This document shows, in pieces, positions 33,698 to 41,519 of a stretch of 64,000 bases of DNA. Source of the stretch: Micromonospora trifolii (GTDB lineage: Bacteria; Actinomycetota; Actinomycetes; Mycobacteriales; Micromonosporaceae). Made by a program: the position numbers and the translations under genes. Location: positions 62,001-126,000 of the forward strand of contig NZ_JAKKFD010000022.1 of NCBI RefSeq assembly GCF_022229005.1, in the 5' to 3' direction. Within the stretch, counting starts at the first letter, position 1; each line of letters begins with the position of its first letter. The notes beneath the pieces are model-generated. The model had not been told where the DNA came from. It saw only the letters and a list, made by a program, of their open reading frames with translations, and did not search any database.

Positions 33698-34554
33698 GAG
33701 GCCGCTACGACAACCTGACCCGTACCCGTGCTCTCGACCCCGAGCGCGACTACCTGCACATCTACCAGACGATGCTGCGCTACGAGTTTCCGTGGGACAT
33801 GAAGCTCGGGCTCAACCTCGCCTTCAACAGGTCGTTCTCCATCCCCGCCATCGCCGCGGTGCACACCGCCACGGGCGAGCTGACCGAACGCACCCAGAAA
33901 CGGATCGACGACACCGGCCTGCTGATGTACGAGATGGTGCTCAACGGCTTCGAACAGCCCCGGGGCCGCGACGCGTTGCGGCGCGTCAACCAGATCCACC
34001 GCCCGTACGACATCAGCAACGACGACTTCCGCTACGTCCTCGGCTGCCTGGTCGTGATCCCCACCCGCTGGTTGCAGGAGTACGGCTGGCGCCAACCCTG
34101 CTGCCACGAACGTCACGCCACGTACCTGTTCTACCGGGAACTGGGTCGACGGATGGGCATCACCGACATCCCCGGGTCGTACCACGAGTTCGAGACCTGG
34201 TTCGACGCGCACGACGCAGCTCACCTTCAGCCCAACGACGACGCGGCGGCCATCGAACGCGCCACCCGCATGCTGATGCTCACCCGGATCCCCCGGGTCC
34301 TCGCGCCACTGGGAAACGCACTGGTCAGCGCCCTGTACGACGCGCCGCTGCGGCGCGCAACGCGGGTCGGCACGCCGGCCTGGCCGGTCCGGGCGGGGTT
34401 GCACCTGGCCCTGCGGACGCGCTCGTGGTCGCAGCGGTGGTTCGGGGCGCCCCGGACGACCGCGTTGTTCGCCGACGGGATCACGGCGAAGAGCTACCCC
34501 GACGGGTACGAGATCAGCCAGCTCGGCCCACACCAGGACCGCGGGCGCGAGTAG
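33694..34554 (+). CDS. oxygenase MpaB family protein (DUF2236)
   Basis: This 286-residue protein matches the MpaB-type family, named for a fungal enzyme that cleaves a prenyl side chain oxidatively; many bacterial members bind heme. The first third has the RYEFPWDMKLGLNLAFNR and FSIPAIAAVHTATGEL motifs, and the middle has the ISNDDFRYVLGCLVVIPTRW and YLFYRELGRRMGI motifs, of which His and Arg residues are the likely heme or metal contacts. It is the last gene of the XRE-ImmA-MAB_1171c unit and overlaps its predecessor by four bases. A 14-bp hairpin follows. The substrate is unknown. Confidence 0.8.
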   Translation: MRGRYDNLTRTRALDPERDYLHIYQTMLRYEFPWDMKLGLNLAFNRSFSIPAIAAVHTATGELTERTQKRIDDTGLLMYEMVLNGFEQPRGRDALRRVNQIHRPYDISNDDFRYVLGCLVVIPTRWLQEYGWRQPCCHERHATYLFYRELGRRMGITDIPGSYHEFETWFDAHDAAHLQPNDDAAAIERATRMLMLTRIPRVLAPLGNALVSALYDAPLRRATRVGTPAWPVRAGLHLALRTRSWSQRWFGAPRTTALFADGITAKSYPDGYEISQLGPHQDRGRE

Positions 34555-34650
34555 CACCTCGGTAGCGCTGGCGTCGTCGGCTCGTGACCGCTCCGATCGC
34601 CTCAGCCCGGCGAGATCGGCAGCACCGCGATGAAGCGGCACGCGAGTGGG

Positions 34651-34693
34651 GCCGGCCCGCCGACCGTCCGTTCGGGACAGTCGGCGGACCGGC
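34651..34693. terminator. bidirectional hairpin between the MpaB and GH3 genes
   Basis: GCCGGCCCGCCGAC (34651-34664) pairs with GTCGGCGGACCGGC (34680-34693) over 14 bp with one mismatch. It ends three bases before the GH3 stop and serves converging transcripts. Confidence 0.65.
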
Positions 34694-34695
34694 TC

Positions 34696-37020
34696 TCAGC
34701 GCACGTCGGTGGTGGTCCAGCGTGGGGAGGCGTTGGTGACCGGAACGGTGTCACCGACCAGCGTGGTCACCGCCTGGGCGTCCCGCCGCGCGCTGGTGCC
34801 GACCCAGAGTTCGACGTCGCCGGGCTCCACGACGCGGGTGAACGTGCGGTCGGAGAAGGCCAGGCGGGTGGTGGGCACCGTCAGCTCGACAGTGACGGAC
34901 TGGCCCGGTTCGAGGTGGACTCGCCGGTAGCCGAGCAGCTGCGCCACCGGCCGGGTCACCGAGGCGACCACGTCGCGACCGTAGAGCTGGACCACGTCGT
35001 CGCCAGCGACCGTACCGGTGTTCGTCACCCGCACGGTCACCCCTACCGACCCGTCGACGGGCACCGTGGTCGGCACGGTGAGATCGCCGTACGCGAACGT
35101 CGTGTAGGACAGGCCGTGCCCGAACGGCGCCACGGGCGTCGCCAGCAGATTGGTCCCCGCGTTCCCCGCGCCGAGGGTGGGGTGCAGGTAGGAGTACGGC
35201 TGCGCGCCGGCCGACCCGGGCAGGGTGACCGGCAGCCGACCCGACGGGTTGACCCGCCCGGAGAGCACTCCCGCGATCGCCCCGGCGCCCTCCTCACCCG
35301 GGAAGAACGCCTGCACCACCGCCGCGCAGCGTGGGAGCGCCCAGCCGATCGCGTACGGCCGGCCGGTGAGCAGCACGAGGACGACAGGGGTGCCGGTCGC
35401 CAGCACCGCCTCGACCAGTTCGCGCTGGACGCCGGGCAGTTCCAGGTCGTCCCGGTCGCAGCCTTCGCCGACCGTGCCGCGTCCGAAGAGGCCGGCGTGG
35501 TCGCCCACGACCAGGACGGCGACGTCCGCGTCGGAGGCCGTGGCGACAGCCTCGTCGAAGCCGGAACGGTCGTCGGTGTCCACGTCGCAGCCGCGTGCCC
35601 AGCTGACGAGATCGCCGCCGAACTCGGCGCGCACGGCGTCAAGCACGGTCGGCACCTCGATGCCGGTCTCCACGCCGGGGTGCTGGACGAGGACGTGGTT
35701 GAGGAACGAGTAGCACCCGAAGAGCGCACTCTGCCGGTCAGCGTTCGGGCCGATGAGGGCCACCCGTCGCTCCGCCGGCAGCGGCAGTACGTCCCGGTTG
35801 GCCACCAGGACGAGCGATTCCTCGGCGAGCCGGCGGGCGATCGCGCGGTGCTCGGGCGAGTCGAGGTCGATCGTCTGGGGCGGCTCGCCGCTGAAGGTCG
35901 CGTCGAGCAGACCCAGGTCCTGCTTTTGGCGCAGCACCCGCAGCACCGCGCGGTCGATGAGCGCCTCGTCGAGCTTGCCCGCCCGCACCGACTCCCCCAG
36001 GGTCAGATAGGCGTCGCCGGTCGGCAGTTCGACGTCGAGGCCGGCGGTCAACGCCTGCCCGGCCGCGTCCGCGTGATCGCTCGCCACGTGGTGCAGCAGG
36101 TTCAGGAACGCCACCCCGTAGTAGTCGGCCACCACAGTGCCGTCGAAGCCCCACCGGTCCCGCAGGATGCCGGTCAGCATGGTCGGGTCAGCGGCGACGG
36201 GCATCCCGTCGATCTCGGTGTACGAGTGCATGACACTGCGAGCGTCACCGTCGATGACCGCCATCTCGAACGGCGGGAGCAGTACGTCGGCCAGTTCCCG
36301 GCGGCCGATGTGCACCGGACCGAAGTTGCGCCCGGCGCGCGAGGCGGAGTAGCCGGCGAAGTGCTTGAGGGTGGCGTGCACCCCCTGCGACTGGAGGCCG
36401 CGCACGTACGACGTGCCGATGGTGCCGACCAGGTACGGGTCCTCGGCGATGCACTCGTCCACCCGGCCCCAGCGGGGGTCACGGATCACGTCGAGCACCG
36501 GAGAGAGCCCCTGGTGCACGCCCAGGGCCCGCATCGAGGCGCCGATCGCCGCGGCCATCTCGGTAACCAGGTCGGGGTCGAACGCGGCGCCCCAGGCCAG
36601 CGGGGTGGGGAAGGTGGCCGCCTTCCACGCCGACAGCCCGGTGAGGCACTCCTCGTGGACGATCGCCGGGATGCCGAGCCGGGTCCCGGTGATCAGGTCC
36701 CGTTGGAACTTCCACAACCAGGCCGCGTGTTCGGCCGCGTCCACGGGGCGGGTGCCGTAGGTGCGGGTGAGGTGACCGAGCCCGTGCCGGGAGAACTCCT
36801 CGAGCTTGGCGTTCCCGCCGAACTCTCCCTGCAGCGGTGCGACCGCCTCGCCGTCTTCCTTCTCCCAGAAGCCGACGAGCTGGGCGATCTTCTCCTCGAT
36901 CGTCATTCGGCCGAGGAGATCGCGCAGGCGGGCCTCGCCTTCGCGCCCGTCCGGTCGGCCGTGCTCCGGACCTGACTGAGCCGGCGCCGGCCCGCCCACT
37001 GTCGTGTGGACCTGAGTCAT
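34696..37020 (-). CDS. GH3 family beta-glycosidase
   Basis: This 774-residue enzyme is a glycoside hydrolase family 3 protein with the (alpha/beta)8 barrel, the second alpha/beta domain and a C-terminal fibronectin III-like domain, which is full length for the group. Key sites are visible: RWGR near residue 183, KHFAGY near 219, and the nucleophile Asp299 in GTVVADYYGV. Without a signal peptide it should be cytoplasmic and hydrolyse imported oligosaccharides from their non-reducing end, probably beta-glucosides or xylosides. It is the last gene of the CUT1 importer operon, 38 bases after permease G. The DYYG context differs from the usual SDW, so activity toward unusual sugars is possible. 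Confidence 0.9.
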   Translation of the reverse strand: MTQVHTTVGGPAPAQSGPEHGRPDGREGEARLRDLLGRMTIEEKIAQLVGFWEKEDGEAVAPLQGEFGGNAKLEEFSRHGLGHLTRTYGTRPVDAAEHAAWLWKFQRDLITGTRLGIPAIVHEECLTGLSAWKAATFPTPLAWGAAFDPDLVTEMAAAIGASMRALGVHQGLSPVLDVIRDPRWGRVDECIAEDPYLVGTIGTSYVRGLQSQGVHATLKHFAGYSASRAGRNFGPVHIGRRELADVLLPPFEMAVIDGDARSVMHSYTEIDGMPVAADPTMLTGILRDRWGFDGTVVADYYGVAFLNLLHHVASDHADAAGQALTAGLDVELPTGDAYLTLGESVRAGKLDEALIDRAVLRVLRQKQDLGLLDATFSGEPPQTIDLDSPEHRAIARRLAEESLVLVANRDVLPLPAERRVALIGPNADRQSALFGCYSFLNHVLVQHPGVETGIEVPTVLDAVRAEFGGDLVSWARGCDVDTDDRSGFDEAVATASDADVAVLVVGDHAGLFGRGTVGEGCDRDDLELPGVQRELVEAVLATGTPVVLVLLTGRPYAIGWALPRCAAVVQAFFPGEEGAGAIAGVLSGRVNPSGRLPVTLPGSAGAQPYSYLHPTLGAGNAGTNLLATPVAPFGHGLSYTTFAYGDLTVPTTVPVDGSVGVTVRVTNTGTVAGDDVVQLYGRDVVASVTRPVAQLLGYRRVHLEPGQSVTVELTVPTTRLAFSDRTFTRVVEPGDVELWVGTSARRDAQAVTTLVGDTVPVTNASPRWTTTDVR

Positions 37021-37058
37021 GCTGTGCCTTCCTGTGGTTGTGCTCGTACCGCTGCCGC

Positions 37059-37919
37059 TCAGCCCTTGACCGCACCCTGCAGGCCACCGACGATCTGCTT
37101 CTCCGCGAGCGTGAAGAAGAGCAGTGCCGGCAGCATCGCCAGCGAGGTGAAGGCGAGTACGCCTGCCGTGTCGGTGGTGTACTGGCTGGAGAAGTTCTGC
37201 ACGCCCAGCGGCAGGGTGTGCAGGTTGACGTCGCTGAGCACGAGCAGCGGCAGCAGGAACGAGTTCCAGCTCGCCACGAACGCCAGGACGCCAACGGTGA
37301 CGAGCGCGGGCCGCGACAGCGGCATCGCGACGCGCCAGAGGAAGCCGAGCCGACTGGCACCGTCGATGGCGGCGGCGTCCTCCAACTCTCTCGGGATGGC
37401 CGAGAGGAAGGGACGCAGGATCACGATCGTCAGTGGCAGTGAGAAGGCGACCTGCGGCAGGATCACCGCGTAGTAGGAGTTGATCAGGTTCAGGTCACGC
37501 AGCATGAGGTAGAGCGGCAGGATCGCCGCTCCGGCCGGAAACAGCAGGCCGAGGGTGAAGAAGGTGTAGAGCCCTTCCCGCCCTCGGAAGCTGTAGCGGG
37601 CGAGCACGAACGCGGCGGCCAGTCCGAGCACGACCACTGCCAGCGTGGTGCCCAGGGCGATGACCGCGCTGTTGAACGCCTGTTGCCAGAAGTTGCTCTG
37701 GGTCAGCACCCTGGCGTAGTTGTCCCAGACGAACGGGTCGGGCAGGCCGGCCGGGTCCGCGACGATCTGCGGTGTGGTGCGGAAACCGCCGATGACCACG
37801 TAGAGGACCGGGGCGATCGACACCGCCGCGATCGCGAGGGCGAGCGCGTAGGTGAGCGGCGTGCCATAGGAAACCTGACGGCGCCCGGTGGACGGGGGGA
37901 GAACCGAGTTCACGGCCAT
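37059..37919 (-). CDS. carbohydrate ABC transporter permease (MalG type)
   Basis: This 286-residue membrane protein has six predicted helices and the EAA loop of binding-protein-dependent permeases (ELEDAAAIDGASRLGFLWRV), with the C-terminal QGAVKG end typical of MalG-like components. The ATG at 37919 is preceded two bases away by the stop of the other permease. The frame is open up to 38810 but that part overlaps the MalF-type gene in another frame. Together with the upstream permease and the lipoprotein it forms a CUT1 sugar importer; the ATPase is not encoded here. Confidence 0.9.
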   Translation of the reverse strand: MAVNSVLPPSTGRRQVSYGTPLTYALALAIAAVSIAPVLYVVIGGFRTTPQIVADPAGLPDPFVWDNYARVLTQSNFWQQAFNSAVIALGTTLAVVVLGLAAAFVLARYSFRGREGLYTFFTLGLLFPAGAAILPLYLMLRDLNLINSYYAVILPQVAFSLPLTIVILRPFLSAIPRELEDAAAIDGASRLGFLWRVAMPLSRPALVTVGVLAFVASWNSFLLPLLVLSDVNLHTLPLGVQNFSSQYTTDTAGVLAFTSLAMLPALLFFTLAEKQIVGGLQGAVKG

Positions 37920-37921
37920 CG

Positions 37922-38920
37922 TCACTTCGCCCTTCCGGTGATGGCGCCCTCGATGTCGCGGCGGAGCAGGAACCGCTGGAACAGCAGCGCCGCCACGAAG
38001 GAGATGACGAACAGGATTACCGCCACGGCGTTGCCGTAGCCCCACAGCCGGGCGAAGAACCCGTTGTCGACCATGTACGTCGCCATGGTCGCCGATGCGC
38101 CGAGAGACCGCACCGCGGGCACCGAGGTCACCCAGATCATGTCGAAGATCTGCAGCGAGCCGATCATGGAAAGGAACATCCAGATCCGGATCGTCGGCCC
38201 GAGCAGCGGGATCGTGACGTGCCGTTGGATCTGCCACCAGCTCGCGCCGTCGATGGCGGCCGCCTCGGTCAGCTCGTCCGGCACATTGGACAGTCCGGCG
38301 AGGAGCAGGATGATGGCGAAGCCGACGTACTTCCAGGTCAGGACGGCCAGCAGGGTCCAGATGACCACATCCAGGTCCGCCAGCCAGGCCTGCACCAGGC
38401 CGCCCATTCCGAGGGAACGCAGCAGCGCGTCGACAGTGCCGTCGCCGGTCAGCAGCAGCTTCCACATGATGCCGACGGTGACCTCGGCCAGCACGTACGG
38501 CACGAACACCAGCAGGCGGAACACGGCCCGCCCACGGAAGCGACGGTTGAGCAGCAGGGCGACGCCCAGGGCGATCGGGCCCTGGATCAGCAGCGACCCG
38601 AACACGATGATGGCGTTGTTTCGCAACGCGTCGAGGAAGATCGGGTCCTGGAAGGCGAGGGTGTAGTTCCGCAGGCCGACGAACTCGGTGGGAGGCCCGA
38701 CGCCGCGCCACCGGAACAGGCTGTAGTAGACCGCGAAGCCCATCGGGACCAGCACGAACATCACGTAGATCAGAACGGCCGGCGTGGTGAGCCCGATGAT
38801 CTCGTACCACTTGCGGCGGTTGTCGGCTCGGCGGGCGGAATCGCGCCCGGCCCTGTGGGGGCCCGCCGGCGACGCGGAAGCGCCGCCGGCGGGCATACGG
38901 ATCTGGTTGGCGGAGGTCAC
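37922..38920 (-). CDS. carbohydrate ABC transporter permease (MalF type)
   Basis: This 332-residue protein has a basic cytoplasmic N-terminus, six helices and the EAA loop (ELTEAAAIDGASWWQIQRHV) that contacts the ATPase. The GTG at 38920 overlaps the stop of the binding-protein gene by four bases, so translation is coupled. It pairs with the MalG-type permease to form the channel of the importer. Confidence 0.9.
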   Translation of the reverse strand: MTSANQIRMPAGGASASPAGPHRAGRDSARRADNRRKWYEIIGLTTPAVLIYVMFVLVPMGFAVYYSLFRWRGVGPPTEFVGLRNYTLAFQDPIFLDALRNNAIIVFGSLLIQGPIALGVALLLNRRFRGRAVFRLLVFVPYVLAEVTVGIMWKLLLTGDGTVDALLRSLGMGGLVQAWLADLDVVIWTLLAVLTWKYVGFAIILLLAGLSNVPDELTEAAAIDGASWWQIQRHVTIPLLGPTIRIWMFLSMIGSLQIFDMIWVTSVPAVRSLGASATMATYMVDNGFFARLWGYGNAVAVILFVISFVAALLFQRFLLRRDIEGAITGRAK

Positions 38921-40224
38921 TTGCTTGCGGCCGCCTTCATTGCCGAGACGACCTTCTCAGGCGTCCCGTTGCCGGCGAAGATGGCGACGATCGCGTCGTT
39001 CATCGCGTTGCCGACCGTGCTGCCGTACGCCGTGTCCAGCCAGAGCTGGACGTAGCTCGCCCCGGAGGTGGCCTCCAGGATGGACTTCAGCGCGGGGTCC
39101 TTCACGGCGTCCGCCGCGCCCTTGGCCACAGGCAGGCCGGTGCCGGTCTCGGCGTAGCCCTTCTGCACCTCGGGGCTCACGATGTACTTGAGGAACTCGA
39201 CGCACTCGGCCGGGGCGTTCTTGGCGCAGGAGAACCCGTCGCCACCGCCGAGAGCCGCCTTCGGGTCGCCCGGGGAGCCGGAGATCGCCGGCACCGGGAA
39301 CCAGCCGAGGAACGACGCGAGCTTCGCCTTGTCCGTGGTGACGGTGTCCAGCGTGCCGCGGTTCCAGTCACCCATGAGCTCCATCGCGGCCTTGCCGTTG
39401 GCGAGCATGCCGTTGGCGCTGGTCGGGTCGTTCTGGCCCGGCGTGGCGATGAAGTTGGGCTGGAACGGCTTGGTGTCGATGAACGTCTTCAGGTCCTGGC
39501 CGGCCTTCACGAAGCACGGGTCGTCGAAGCTCTTCTCCGCCGACGCCTTCTTGAGGGCGTCGACCGAGCAGGCGCGCAGCGCCATGTTGTACCACCAGTG
39601 CGCGGCCGGCCACTTGTCACCGGCGCCCACGGCGATCGGAATGACGTTGGTCGCCTTGAGCTTGGTGACCGCGGTGTTGAGCTCCTCGAAGGTGGTCGGC
39701 GGAGCCGCGATGCCCGCCGCGGCGAACATCTCCTTGTTGTACCAGATGCCCTCGATGCCCATCCGGAACGGCAGGCCGTACTGCTTGCCCTTGACCTGCC
39801 AGATCTCCGCGGCGCTGCCGATGTCGGCGACCTCGGCCTTGGTCTGGTCGGTGATCTCCTTGAGGTAGTCGGCCTCCACCTGCTCGCTCATCTCGCCGCC
39901 GCCCCAGGCCTGGAAGATGTCCGGCGGGTCGCTGCTCAGCAGCGCGGCAGGGAGCCGGGTGCGCTGGAGCTGGTTTGTCTCGATCGCCTCGATCTCGATC
40001 TTGACAGTGGGGTGAAGTGCGGAGAAGTCCTTGGCGACCTTCTCCCAGTAGGTCTTGCCGGGCCCGTCCTGTGAGGCGTTGTGCCACCAGCTCAGGGTCA
40101 CCGGGTCCTTGTACAGCTCGCTCTGAGGGGCCGCCTCTTCGCCGCCGCCGGAACACCCGGCGAGGACGACAACACTTGTCATTAACAGTGCCAGGACGGC
40201 ACTCGCACGCCGCTTCGTTGCCAT
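38917..40224 (-). CDS. sugar-binding lipoprotein of the CUT1 importer
   Basis: This 435-residue extracellular protein has a lipoprotein signal peptide with lipobox LAGC (Cys about residue 24) and the family 1 solute-binding fold, with the VTLSWWHN start, a WYNKEMF motif and the GSPGDPKAALGGGDGF segment lining the sugar cleft. It captures oligosaccharides for the two permeases. The ATG at 40224 follows GGAG. The promoter upstream contains a LacI-type operator shared with the divergent regulator. The GH3 gene at the end of the operon points to beta-linked oligosaccharides as ligands. Confidence 0.9.
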   Translation of the reverse strand: MATKRRASAVLALLMTSVVVLAGCSGGGEEAAPQSELYKDPVTLSWWHNASQDGPGKTYWEKVAKDFSALHPTVKIEIEAIETNQLQRTRLPAALLSSDPPDIFQAWGGGEMSEQVEADYLKEITDQTKAEVADIGSAAEIWQVKGKQYGLPFRMGIEGIWYNKEMFAAAGIAAPPTTFEELNTAVTKLKATNVIPIAVGAGDKWPAAHWWYNMALRACSVDALKKASAEKSFDDPCFVKAGQDLKTFIDTKPFQPNFIATPGQNDPTSANGMLANGKAAMELMGDWNRGTLDTVTTDKAKLASFLGWFPVPAISGSPGDPKAALGGGDGFSCAKNAPAECVEFLKYIVSPEVQKGYAETGTGLPVAKGAADAVKDPALKSILEATSGASYVQLWLDTAYGSTVGNAMNDAIVAIFAGNGTPEKVVSAMKAAASK

Positions 40225-40270
40225 CGATGTCTCCTCGACTAGTCAGTCGCGGTACTCGGCCTGCGGCGAA

Positions 40271-40320
40271 GTTTTACAGTCATGTAACTTGATGTCAATC
40301 GGTATCGATAACGTTTTCGA
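40271..40320 (-). promoter_or_regulatory. promoter and LacI-type operator of the sugar importer operon
   Basis: On the minus strand a -35 TTGACA (40293-40298) and a -10 TAAAAC (40271-40276) are 16 bases apart, giving a start site about 40 bases before the binding-protein gene. Just upstream lies TCGATAACGTTTTCGA (40305-40320), a palindrome with seven of eight pairs matching, centred on CG as in LacI-family operators. The same site lies upstream of the divergent lacI-type gene. Overlapping the core promoter is another inverted repeat TTACA-N4-TGTAA (40274-40287). Confidence 0.65.
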
Positions 40321-40387
40321 GTCGCCGACGACGCACCCTCGGCGGGGCCCTATCATCATCGACGTGGTGTTTCAGCAGCGCGTCAAG

Positions 40388-41368
40388 ATGTCGGATGTGG
40401 CACGTACCGCCGGCGTCTCGGTCGCGACCGTGTCGAAGGTTGTCAACGGCCGCTACGGCGTGGCCCAGGCAACCGTGGAGCGCGTCCAGCAGGTCATCCA
40501 CGAGCTCGGCTACGAGGCGAGCCTGGGGGCGCAGAGCCTGCGCAGCCACCGCACCAACGTGCTCGGCATCCTGGTCGCCGAGTTCGAGCCGTTCTCGACC
40601 GAACTGCTCAAGGGCGCGTCGCAGGAGGTCGCCGGGAGCGGTTACCAGCTGCTGGCCTACTCCAGCGGTGACGGCGAGGGCGCCGCCGTGGGGTGGGAGC
40701 GGCGCTCACTCGCCCGGCTCTCCGGCACTCTCATCGACGGCGCCGTGATCGTCACGCCGACAGTGGTCGAGACCGAACACAGCTTCCACGTCGTGGCCGT
40801 CGACCCACACACCGGGCCGTCCGACCTTCCCACAGTCGACTCGGACAACTTCGCCGGCGCCGTGCTGGCGACCAACTACCTGCTGTCCCTCGGCCACAAG
40901 CGGATCGGGCACATCAGTGGACGCACCGACCTGAAGTCTGCGCAGCTGCGCGAGGCCGGCTTCCGCAGTGCGATGGCCGACGCCGGCGTGCCCGTGGACG
41001 AGCGGCTCGTGCGCGTCGGTGGGTTCCGGATCGAGAGCGCCGCCGGCACGGCCGCGGAGCTCCTCGCCCTCACCGACCGGCCGAGCGCGATCTTCGCGGG
41101 TAACGACCTCTCCGCGATCTCCACGATGACAGTCGCCCGCGACATGGGGCTGTCGGTGCCCGACGACCTGTCGGTGATCGGCTTCGACAACGTGCCGGAG
41201 TCGGCGCTGGTCAACCCGCCGCTGACGACCATCATGCAGCCGCTGCAACGGATGGGCGCCGAGGCGTTGCGCCTGCTCATCGACCTGATCGCCGGTGTCG
41301 AGCGCGACACCCACATCCGGCTCCCCACCGAGCTGGTCATCCGATCCTCCTGCCGCCCGCCCCACTGA
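40388..41368 (+). CDS. LacI-family transcriptional regulator
   Basis: This 326-residue repressor has the LacI helix-turn-helix at its very start (MSDVARTAGVSVATVSKVVNG), the hinge SLRSHRTNVLGI and a periplasmic-binding-like ligand domain with the usual SAIFAGNDLSAI and VIGFDNVPESA motifs. I chose the ATG at 40388; the frame is open back to 40289, which would run through the operator, and GTG codons at 40364 and 40367 are alternatives. It is divergent from the importer-GH3 operon and presumably represses it, with an oligosaccharide as inducer. Confidence 0.88.
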   Translation: MSDVARTAGVSVATVSKVVNGRYGVAQATVERVQQVIHELGYEASLGAQSLRSHRTNVLGILVAEFEPFSTELLKGASQEVAGSGYQLLAYSSGDGEGAAVGWERRSLARLSGTLIDGAVIVTPTVVETEHSFHVVAVDPHTGPSDLPTVDSDNFAGAVLATNYLLSLGHKRIGHISGRTDLKSAQLREAGFRSAMADAGVPVDERLVRVGGFRIESAAGTAAELLALTDRPSAIFAGNDLSAISTMTVARDMGLSVPDDLSVIGFDNVPESALVNPPLTTIMQPLQRMGAEALRLLIDLIAGVERDTHIRLPTELVIRSSCRPPH

Positions 41369-41519
41369 CCTCCGGTGCCGACCACGGCTCCGACGCGGAC
41401 GCGGCTGTTGCCGTGGCACGTGGGCGCACGCGACAGGGTGGCGGAACGTGAATCTCACCTAAGTCGGCGATTCTCCCCCTAGGTTCGATGCGCAGGACGC
41501 AGCCGAACCGGGGAGAGAC

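Noticed and set aside
34630..36975. A 781-codon plus-strand frame
   Set aside because: It is antisense to the GH3 gene with clear active-site motifs.
37920..38810. Extension of the MalG-type permease into the MalF-type gene
   Set aside because: The extra part is in the wrong frame for the permease that occupies this DNA; the ATG at 37919 gives a normal-length protein.
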